Positions 57,768 to 64,000 of a stretch of DNA of 64,000 bases are shown here, one piece after another. The stretch comes from Pseudomonas monsensis (GTDB lineage: Bacteria > Pseudomonadota > Gammaproteobacteria > Pseudomonadales > Pseudomonadaceae). Position 1 is the stretch's first letter, and each line of letters opens with the position of its first letter. The stretch lies in the NCBI RefSeq assembly GCF_014268495.2, contig NZ_CP077087.1, forward strand, positions 4,607,001 to 4,671,000. Reading direction: 5' to 3'. Below the pieces are notes generated by a model that made no database searches, was not told where the DNA came from, and was given only the letters and a program-made list of their open reading frames with translations. The position numbers and the translations under genes are program-made.

Positions 57768-58019
57768 ATGAACAACGTTCTGAAATTCTCTGCTCTGGCT
57801 CTGGCCGCAGTTCTGGCTACCGGTTGCAGCAGCGCATCGAAAGAAACCGAAGCACGTCTGACCGCTACTGAAGACGCAGCTGCTCGCGCCCAGGCTCGTG
57901 CAGACGAAGCATACCGTAAAGCTGATGAAGCTCTGGCTGCTGCTCAAAAAGCACAACAGACTGCTGACGAAGCTAACGAGCGTGCTCTGCGTATGCTGGA
58001 CAAAGCTAGCCGCAAGTAA
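57768..58019 (+). CDS. oprI: Major outer membrane lipoprotein OprI (Lpp-like)
   Basis: 83 residues. Signal peptide with lipobox LATGC (lipidated Cys20); mature chain is a heptad-repeat coiled coil (ETEARLTATEDAAARAQARADEAYRKADEALAAAQK) ending in SRK, whose terminal lysine can be linked to peptidoglycan. It is the Pseudomonas counterpart of E. coli Lpp, tying the outer membrane to the cell wall. Strong GAAGGGG ribosome site, strong promoter and strong terminator. An L,D-transpeptidase lies convergent next door. Confidence 0.97.
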   Translation: MNNVLKFSALALAAVLATGCSSASKETEARLTATEDAAARAQARADEAYRKADEALAAAQKAQQTADEANERALRMLDKASRK

Positions 58020-58040
58020 TAATCCCTCGGGATTGTTATC

Positions 58041-58071
58041 AAGCCGACCCATTTTTTGGGTCGGCTTTTTT
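58041..58071 (+). terminator. oprI terminator
   Basis: Stem aagccgaccc / gggtcggctt, loop of A and six T, followed by T-run. Confidence 0.92.
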
Positions 58072-58096
58072 ATTGCCCGCACTTTCGTCCGGGCAA

Positions 58097-58132
58097 TAAA
58101 AAACCCGTCGACGCCTGACGCATCGACGGGTT
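58097..58132 (-). terminator. Terminator of the L,D-transpeptidase gene
   Basis: On the minus strand: stem aacccgtcga / tcgacgggtt, loop of 11, then T-run (58102-58097). Lies 12 bases after the gene's stop. Confidence 0.85.
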
Positions 58133-58143
58133 CGGACCAGACC

Positions 58144-59133
58144 TTACTGCTGCAGGTCGATCGGCGCGCTCGAGACAATCGGCGCCGAGGTATTCGGCGT
58201 GCCGATCTCGGTTGGCAAGCCATCTTCAGCCGCGACCACATCACGCACCACATCCCAGTTCATACGCAGGTTGTTGGTGATGTCGTCACGCTTGAGCATC
58301 GCGTTGATCACCGCTGTGTGCTTGTCGACCACCGACGGGTTGCCCTTGTCGTCGATCGGCGTGTGCGCTTCCAGGTAGACCTTGCCGCCACTGCGACCGA
58401 ACTTGTAGGCATCGTTGAGGATGCGTACCGAAGTACCGACCGGCACCATGCTGGCCATCTCCAGCACGTTGTTGTTGAACATGCGGAAGCAGCCGTGACT
58501 GGTGCGCATGCCGATACCGAACTTCTTGTTCGAACCGTGGATCAGGTAGCCCGGCGTGCCGAGGGTGAACTTGAACGGCCCCAGCGGGTTGTCCGGGCCG
58601 GCCGGCACCACGTTCGGCAACGGATCGCCGTCAGCGGCGTGCTCGGCCTTGATCGAGGCCGGAGGCGTCCAGGTCGGGTTCGGCGTCTTCGCAGTGATGG
58701 AGGTGTGCGCGATTGGCGAACCCCAGCCTTCACGACCGATACCCAACGGGAAGGTGTACACCACGTTGCGGCCTTTCGGGTAGTAATAGAGGCGGTATTC
58801 GGCGAGGTTGATCACGATGCCCTCGCGCGGCCCCGGCGGCAGGATGAAGCGCGTCGGCAGGACGATTTCGGTACCGGCGCCCGGCAACCACGCATCGACG
58901 CCCGGGTTGGCGGCGACCATTTCCGAATAACCCAGATCGTATTTGGTTCCCAGGTCAGCGAAGGTGTCTTCGTACTTGGCTTTGATCACCTGGACCTGAC
59001 CGATGATGTCTTCACCGGGGGGTGGCAGGGGAAACTCCAATGCAGCAACGGGACCGGCCACACACAGGGCGGCAAGTGACAGGCAGCGGGTGACGGCAGG
59101 AAAGCGCGGCAACATCCGGAAAATCCTTCGCAT
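58144..59133 (-). CDS. L,D-transpeptidase (ErfK/YbiS/YcfS/YnhG type)
   Basis: About 329 residues. Signal peptide (LSLAALCVAGPVAA), a LysM-like segment (GQVQVIKAKYEDTFADLGTKYDLGYSEMVAANPGVD), and a YkuD domain with the catalytic motif HGSNKKFGIGMRTSHGCFRM containing His and Cys. This order is that of the E. coli enzymes that attach Lpp to peptidoglycan. It faces oprI across two terminators, so the enzyme and its likely substrate are neighbours. ATG 59133 is chosen (MRRIFRML); ATG 59139 is an alternative. Confidence 0.92.
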   Translation of the reverse strand: MRRIFRMLPRFPAVTRCLSLAALCVAGPVAALEFPLPPPGEDIIGQVQVIKAKYEDTFADLGTKYDLGYSEMVAANPGVDAWLPGAGTEIVLPTRFILPPGPREGIVINLAEYRLYYYPKGRNVVYTFPLGIGREGWGSPIAHTSITAKTPNPTWTPPASIKAEHAADGDPLPNVVPAGPDNPLGPFKFTLGTPGYLIHGSNKKFGIGMRTSHGCFRMFNNNVLEMASMVPVGTSVRILNDAYKFGRSGGKVYLEAHTPIDDKGNPSVVDKHTAVINAMLKRDDITNNLRMNWDVVRDVVAAEDGLPTEIGTPNTSAPIVSSAPIDLQQ

Positions 59134-59222
59134 GATCATCAAGGGTATAAGTGCGCGATTGTACACCGCACCTTGGGAATTCGGGGAGACCACCCCGCAG
59201 CAAGCGACAAGGTGCTTTGGAT

Positions 59223-59240
59223 GGGAGCAAGCCCGCTCCC
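59223..59240. repeat. Small REP-like hairpin
   Basis: gggagc-aagccc-gctccc, a 6-base stem identical in core to the P. fluorescens REP units, located between the L,D-transpeptidase start and the next gene. Confidence 0.55.
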
Positions 59241-59264
59241 GCACCGGACGCCTCGCCGGGCAGC

Positions 59265-59558
59265 TTAGAGTTCGAAACGCAACTCGGGCCAGATCGGCGA
59301 GGTGCCGCGCTTCTGCGATTCCAGAATTGCCCGGCACAACGAACACAGGCGCTGATCCTGGAACACCCGGCGATCCACGCTCGACCAGCGTGGTTGCGCC
59401 GGCAGCAGACTGCCGCACAAGGTGCGATCCGCCGAGCCGCCGAGTTCCAGCTGACGGGTCACCAGATGCACCCGCACTTCCTGGCAGGCGAACAGATCCA
59501 GCTGTTCGTCAGGCTCGATCAGTTGGTAGGCAAACAGGGACCAGGCAGAACGCGGCAT
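59265..59558 (-). CDS. Unknown 97-residue protein with CxxC
   Basis: Not recognised. MPRSAWSLFAYQLIEPDEQLDLFACQ at the start, QRLCSLCRAILESQKRG near the end, no signal peptide, no membrane helix. Four cysteines: Cys25, one in RTLCGSL, and the CSLC pair; together they could bind a metal ion such as zinc. ATG 59558 follows GGAG. It lies between the L,D-transpeptidase and tesA, in the same direction as both. Confidence 0.65.
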   Translation of the reverse strand: MPRSAWSLFAYQLIEPDEQLDLFACQEVRVHLVTRQLELGGSADRTLCGSLLPAQPRWSSVDRRVFQDQRLCSLCRAILESQKRGTSPIWPELRFEL

Positions 59559-59615
59559 TGGGGGCTCCAAATAAGGGGGCGCCACATTAGCCGAAAGCCT
59601 GCCACTAGAAAAGCC

Positions 59616-60221
59616 TCATAACAGCGGTTTTAGCGTCGGCCAGACATTTTCCAGCAACTTGCCCTGAGCCCCGGCTGCCGGGTGCAGACCATCGGCCTGC
59701 ATCAGGTCCGGATGACCGCCGACGCCGTCGAGGAAAAACGGTACCAGCGGGATCTTCTTCTCGTCGGCGAGTTTGCCGTAAACCTCGGCAAAGGCATCGG
59801 TGTAGCGCTTGCCGTAGTTGGGAGGCAGCTGCATGCCGAGCAACAGCACCTTGGCGCCACTCTGGCGCGAGCTGTCGATCATCGCCGCAAGGTTTTGTTG
59901 CAATTGCGTTGGCGGCATTCCGCGCAGGCCATCGTTGCCGCCTAACTCGAGGATCACCAGTTCCGGCTTATGCTCTGCAAGCAGCGCCGGCAGCCGTGCC
60001 TGGCCTCCGGCACTGGTGTCGCCGCTGATGGAGGCGTTAACGACTTTATCGTCGAAACCCTCCTGTTTGAGCCGTTGCTCGAGCAGCGATACCCACCCCA
60101 ACCGGGTATCCAGTCCGAAACCGGCGCTGATACTATCGCCAACGATCAGGACAGTACCCGCCGCTGCGTTCTGGGCCATGCACGTCAGGGCCAGGCCAGC
60201 ACTCAAAAACCACACACGCAT
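59616..60221 (-). CDS. tesA: Periplasmic arylesterase/lysophospholipase TesA
   Basis: 201 residues, SGNH/GDSL hydrolase with a signal peptide (MRVWFLSAGLALTCMAQNAAA). Block I is LIVGDSISAGFGLD (catalytic Ser), the oxyanion glycine is in VVNASISGDTSAGG, and NDGLRG and DGLHP (Asp, His) complete the site. It hydrolyses acyl thioesters, esters and lysophospholipids. ATG 60221 follows GGAGAA. Divergent from ybbA with 10 bases between start codons. Confidence 0.93.
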   Translation of the reverse strand: MRVWFLSAGLALTCMAQNAAAGTVLIVGDSISAGFGLDTRLGWVSLLEQRLKQEGFDDKVVNASISGDTSAGGQARLPALLAEHKPELVILELGGNDGLRGMPPTQLQQNLAAMIDSSRQSGAKVLLLGMQLPPNYGKRYTDAFAEVYGKLADEKKIPLVPFFLDGVGGHPDLMQADGLHPAAGAQGKLLENVWPTLKPLL

Positions 60222-60231
60222 CGGATTCTCC

Positions 60232-60915
60232 ATGGGCGCAAGCATTCTCACCGCGAAGAACCTCAGCAAAGTGGTTCCCAGCGCGGAAGGTGAACTGACT
60301 ATCCTGCACGAACTCAGCCTGGAACTGAACAAGGGCGACAGCCTGGCCATCGTCGGCGCGTCCGGTTCCGGCAAATCCACCCTGCTCGGCCTGCTCGCCG
60401 GCCTCGACCTGCCGAGCAGTGGCGAAGTCATTCTCGCCGGCCAGGGCCTGAGCAATCTCGACGAAGACCAGCGCGCGCGCATCCGTGCCGAGCACGTCGG
60501 CTTCGTCTTTCAGTCGTTCCAGTTGCTCGACAGCCTCAACGCACTGGAAAACGTCATGCTGCCGCTGGAACTCGATGGCCGCAAAGACGCCCGTGAACGT
60601 GCGACCGAATTGCTCCAGCGCGTGGGTCTCGGCCAGCGCCTGACACATTCGCCGCGCCAGCTCTCCGGTGGCGAACAGCAACGTGTAGCCATTGCCCGTG
60701 CGTTCGCTGCCGAGCCGGATGTGCTGTTCGCCGACGAACCCACCGGCAACCTCGACAGCCACACCGGCGAGCGCATCAGCGACTTGCTGTTCGAATTGAA
60801 CAAGGAACGCGGCACCACCCTGGTGCTGGTGACCCATGACGAACGCCTGGCCCATCGCTGCCGGCGTCTGATCCGACTTGAAGCCGGGCTGTTGGTTGCC
60901 CCTCTGGAGCCTTGA
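60232..60915 (+). CDS. ybbA: ABC transporter ATP-binding protein YbbA
   Basis: 227 residues of the LolD/YbbA family. Walker A GASGSGKSTLL, Q-loop FVFQSFQLL, signature RQLSGGEQQRVAIARA, Walker B VLFADEPTGNLD, His-loop LVTHDE. The order tesA-ybbA-ybbP is the same as in E. coli. It should power the YbbP permease. ATG at 60232; the stop overlaps the ybbP start region by TGATG. Confidence 0.93.
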   Translation: MGASILTAKNLSKVVPSAEGELTILHELSLELNKGDSLAIVGASGSGKSTLLGLLAGLDLPSSGEVILAGQGLSNLDEDQRARIRAEHVGFVFQSFQLLDSLNALENVMLPLELDGRKDARERATELLQRVGLGQRLTHSPRQLSGGEQQRVAIARAFAAEPDVLFADEPTGNLDSHTGERISDLLFELNKERGTTLVLVTHDERLAHRCRRLIRLEAGLLVAPLEP

Positions 60916-63419
60916 TGGCACGTCTGCCGCTGTTGCGCCTGTTCAGCCTCGCCATTCGCCAACTGCTGCGCGATGCCCGCGCCGGGGAGTTGCGCGTGTT
61001 GTTCTTCGCACTGGTGGTCGCCGTGGCGGCCAGTACCGCCATCGGCTACTTTGGTGCCCGCCTCAATGGCGCCATGATGCTGCGCGCCACCGAGTTCCTG
61101 GGCGCCGACCTGGTGCTGGAAGGCAGCTCGCCGGCACGCGAGGAACAGATCCGCAGCGGCACCGAGCTGCGCTTGAATCACGCGCAGGTGGTGGAGTTTT
61201 CCAGCGTCATTGCTACCGACAACGGCATTCAGCTATCGAGCATCAAAGCGGTCGATCGCGCCTATCCCTTGCGCGGTGAACTGAAGAGCGCCCCGGCGCC
61301 ATTCGCTGTCGAAGCGTCCGGCGGTGAACCGCAACCCGGTGAGGCCTGGGTCGAGGCGCGCCTGCTGACCGCACTGGACCTGAAGATCGGCGACAGCATC
61401 GACGTCGGCATGAAGACGTTGAAGCTGACGCGCGTGCTGACCTACGAACCGGACCGCGCCGGCAACTTCTACAGCCTGACGCCACGGGTCATGATCAACC
61501 TCGATGATCTCGCCGCCACTGGCGTGGTCCAGCCCGGCAGTCGCGTGAGCTACCGCGAACTCTGGCGCGGTGAACCGCAGGCGCTGGAAACCTATCGGCA
61601 ATTGATCAAACCGGGGCTGGCGGCGAACCAGCGGATTCAGGATGCCCGTGACGGCAATCGGCAGATTGGCGGCGCGCTGGGCAAAGCCGAGCGTTATCTG
61701 AACATGGCCAGTCTGGTGGCGGTGCTGCTGGCCGGGGTGGCCGTGGCGTTGTCGGCGAATCGCTTTGCCAGTCGCCGCTTCGACGCCAGTGCCTTGTTGC
61801 GCTGCCTGGGTCTGTCGCGCCGGGAAACCATGGTGTTGTTCAGCCTGCAGCTGACGGCGCTCGGGCTGCTTGCCGCCCTCAGCGGCGCGCTGCTCGGCTG
61901 GCTGGCGCAACTGGGTCTGTTCGCGCTGCTGCATGACCTGCTGCCAAGTGATGTGCCACCGGGCGGAGTGTTCCCGGCCATTGCCGGGATCGGCACCGGA
62001 CTGGTGGCGCTGGCCGGATTCGCCCTGCCACCGCTCGCCGCGTTGGGACGTGTACCGCCGCTGCGCGTACTGCGCCGCGACATGCTGCCGATTCCTTCGA
62101 GCACCTGGATGGTTTACGGCGCAGCCCTGGGCGCCCTCGGCCTGATCATGTGGCGCCTGAGCCTGGACCTGCTGCTGACCTTCGCCCTGCTCGGCGGCGG
62201 TGTGGTAGCGGCGGTCATTCTGGGTGGATTGCTACTGTTGCTGCTCAACAGTTTGCGCCGCCTGCTGGCCCGCGCCTCCCTGCCGTGGCGCCTGGGCCTT
62301 GGCCAGTTGTTGCGTCATCCACTGGCCGCCGCCGGGCAAGCATTGGCGTTCGGTTTGATTCTGTTGTCGATGGCCTTGATCGCCCTGCTGCGTGGTGAAC
62401 TGCTCGACACCTGGCAGAACCAGTTGCCGAAAAACGCCCCGAACTACTTTGCCCTGAACATCCTGCCGGCGGACAAACAGGCCTTCACCGATCATTTGGT
62501 CAACGTGTCCGCGCAAGCAGCGCCCCTGTACCCGGTGGTGCCAGGACGCCTGATCAGCATCAACGACGAAGCAGTGCAGCAGATCGTCAGCAAGGATTCG
62601 GCCGGCGACCGCGCCATTCAGCGCGATCTCAGTCTGACGTGGGCCGCCGACCTGCCGGCCGGCAACAAGCTGACCGCCGGGGAATGGTGGAAGGATCAGC
62701 CGGGCGACGAGATTCCTGGCGTTTCCGTGGAAGGCAAAGTCGCCGAGAGCCTCAAGCTGAAACTGGGCGATCACCTGGTGTTCAGCGTTGGCGGGGTCAA
62801 CCGAGAAGCGAAGGTCACCAGCCTGCGTGAAATCAATTGGGACAACTTCCAGCCAAACTTCTTCATGATCTTCCAGCCCGGCACCTTGAGGGATCTGCCG
62901 GCGACCTACCTGACCAGTTTCTATCTGGCTCCCGGCCACGATCAGCAGATCATCGAGCTGTCGCGGGCGTTCCCGGCAGTGACCATTCTGCAGGTCGAAG
63001 CGCTGCTCGAACAGCTGCGCAGCATCCTCGCCCAGGTCACGCTGGCGGTGGAGTATGTGTTGTTGTTCGTGCTGGCGGCGGGGATGGCGGTGCTGTTTTC
63101 CGGATTGCAGGCAACCCTGGACGAACGCATCCGCCAAGGTGCGTTGCTGCGCGCACTCGGCGCGGAACGGCGGTTGCTGATCAAGGCGCGGCGCATCGAG
63201 TTCGGTTTGCTCGGCGCCGTGAGCGGCTTGCTGGCGGCCATCGGTTCGGAAGTGGTGAGCCTGGTGCTGTACCGCTACGCCTTCGATCTGCCGTGGCATC
63301 CGCACCCGTGGTTGCTGTTATTGCCACTGATTGGCGCGGCCTTGATTGGCGGCGCCGGAGTGTTCGGCACCCGGCGCGCGTTGAACGCGAGCCCACTGAC
63401 AGTGTTGCGCGAGGGTTGA
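60915..63419 (+). CDS. ybbP: FtsX-like ABC permease YbbP
   Basis: 834 residues, about ten membrane helices in two FtsX-like units (LRVLFFALVVAVAASTAIGYF; YLNMASLVAVLLAGVAVALS; TLAVEYVLLFVLAAGMAVLFS; ALRALGAERRLL...). Large periplasmic loops follow helices 1 and others. Works with YbbA, probably in moving or extracting lipid-linked or lipoprotein substrates; the true cargo is unknown. ATG 60915 (a TTG at 60912 lies in front). Confidence 0.9.
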   Translation: MARLPLLRLFSLAIRQLLRDARAGELRVLFFALVVAVAASTAIGYFGARLNGAMMLRATEFLGADLVLEGSSPAREEQIRSGTELRLNHAQVVEFSSVIATDNGIQLSSIKAVDRAYPLRGELKSAPAPFAVEASGGEPQPGEAWVEARLLTALDLKIGDSIDVGMKTLKLTRVLTYEPDRAGNFYSLTPRVMINLDDLAATGVVQPGSRVSYRELWRGEPQALETYRQLIKPGLAANQRIQDARDGNRQIGGALGKAERYLNMASLVAVLLAGVAVALSANRFASRRFDASALLRCLGLSRRETMVLFSLQLTALGLLAALSGALLGWLAQLGLFALLHDLLPSDVPPGGVFPAIAGIGTGLVALAGFALPPLAALGRVPPLRVLRRDMLPIPSSTWMVYGAALGALGLIMWRLSLDLLLTFALLGGGVVAAVILGGLLLLLLNSLRRLLARASLPWRLGLGQLLRHPLAAAGQALAFGLILLSMALIALLRGELLDTWQNQLPKNAPNYFALNILPADKQAFTDHLVNVSAQAAPLYPVVPGRLISINDEAVQQIVSKDSAGDRAIQRDLSLTWAADLPAGNKLTAGEWWKDQPGDEIPGVSVEGKVAESLKLKLGDHLVFSVGGVNREAKVTSLREINWDNFQPNFFMIFQPGTLRDLPATYLTSFYLAPGHDQQIIELSRAFPAVTILQVEALLEQLRSILAQVTLAVEYVLLFVLAAGMAVLFSGLQATLDERIRQGALLRALGAERRLLIKARRIEFGLLGAVSGLLAAIGSEVVSLVLYRYAFDLPWHPHPWLLLLPLIGAALIGGAGVFGTRRALNASPLTVLREG

Positions 63420-63453
63420 TAGACTCAAGCACTCTCCATCACAAGAACTTGCC

Positions 63454-63951
63454 ATGAGCCGTTATCGCCCTCCCCGCACCGCCGGCACCGCGCTGATCAC
63501 CCCTGAAGGTGAAGCGCGGATGCGCGCCGAATTTCATGAGTTGTGGCATGTGCGCCGCCCGCAGGTGACGCAATCGGTCAGTGAGGCGGCGGCACAGGGT
63601 GATCGCTCGGAAAACGCCGAGTACACCTACGGCAAGAAGATGCTGCGCGAGATCGACAGTCGCGTGCGTTTTCTCACCAAGCGCCTGGAAGCCTTGAAGG
63701 TCGTCAGCGAAAAACCCAGCGATCCGAACAAGGTCTATTTCGGCGCCTGGGTCACCATCGAAGACGAAGACGGCAAGCAGTCGCGCTACCGCATCGTCGG
63801 TCCGGATGAACTGGATCTGAAGCTGGGTTTGATAAGCATCGACTCACCGCTGGCCCGCGCCTTGATCGGCAAGGCGCTGGACGCCGAAGTGCGGGTGCAG
63901 ACGCCGACTGGCGAGCAATTCGTCTATGTCGTGGCGATCGACTACCCGTAA
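63454..63951 (+). CDS. greB: Transcription elongation factor GreB
   Basis: 165 residues. Coiled-coil with acidic tip GDRSENAEYTYGKKMLREID and C-terminal FKBP-like domain with SIDSPLARALIGKALDAEVRV; PNKVYFGAWVTIEDEDG is typical of GreB. It enters the RNA polymerase secondary channel and stimulates cleavage of backtracked RNA. Complete. The 49 bases after it hold nothing recognisable. Confidence 0.95.
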   Translation: MSRYRPPRTAGTALITPEGEARMRAEFHELWHVRRPQVTQSVSEAAAQGDRSENAEYTYGKKMLREIDSRVRFLTKRLEALKVVSEKPSDPNKVYFGAWVTIEDEDGKQSRYRIVGPDELDLKLGLISIDSPLARALIGKALDAEVRVQTPTGEQFVYVVAIDYP

Positions 63952-64000
63952 CGCATTTCAACCCCGGGTGATCAGTCCCTGCCGCGCAACACGGGTCAGC

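Overview
The window looks like core chromosome of a fluorescent Pseudomonas (P. fluorescens group). Reasons, all read from the sequence: uniformly high GC with dense genes on both strands; OprI, EF-P with an Arg32 loop beside EarP, an OhrR/Ohr pair and CysB; and the short inverted repeats (REP) built on 'gcgagcaagctcgctccc' and 'ctggcaagccagc' that are typical of this group. Species assignment is inference. I see no rRNA, tRNA, CRISPR array, insertion sequence, prophage or plasmid module.

Layout. 0-2.6 kb: end of a biotin-dependent acyl-CoA carboxylase, a DEDDh exonuclease, PpnP and a MOSC protein. 2.7-7.5 kb: CheV, an unknown helical protein, a NarL-type sensor/regulator pair and a YegS-like lipid kinase. 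8-11 kb: molybdenum cofactor genes (moeA-moaB facing mobA) and a small lipoprotein with an AlgU-like promoter. 11-20 kb: RNA pseudouridine synthase, a small unknown gene behind a perfect LexA box, glutaredoxin-like protein, Kef-type antiporter, ammonium transporter, an ElaB/YqjE/YqjK-like envelope stress operon, an EAL protein and dGTPase. 20-31 kb: a large signalling block made of a BvgA/BvgS-type phosphorelay, a membrane HD-GYP protein, a DUF815 ATPase with free-methionine-sulfoxide reductase, and a second hybrid kinase.

31-48 kb: a peroxide defence theme (OhrR-like repressor with glutathione peroxidase, MsrB, then OhrR/Ohr), plus AlaA, HtpX, thiopurine methyltransferase, DOPA dioxygenase, DeaD, a crotonase, a spermidine-synthase-like protein, class II DAHP synthase, YcaQ, DUF1127, two LysR regulators and a TauE exporter. 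48-64 kb: EF-P/EarP, an unknown membrane protein with a Gre-like factor, CysB, UspA, 5'-nucleotidase, ketopantoate reductase, thioredoxin-like and PilZ proteins, class I DAHP synthase, GNAT, OprI facing an L,D-transpeptidase, TesA/YbbA/YbbP and GreB.

How they connect. The clearest regulatory findings are two separate 2-Cys OhrR circuits with different operator types (AT-rich palindrome before gpx, GC-rich element shared by ohrR and ohr), the LexA box in front of an uncharacterised 105-residue protein, two AlgU-like promoters on envelope genes, and the BvgAS-like relay followed by a c-di-GMP phosphodiesterase-type protein. I did not find an obviously new multi-gene defence or mobile system; the region reads as conserved housekeeping and signalling DNA with several uncharacterised members.
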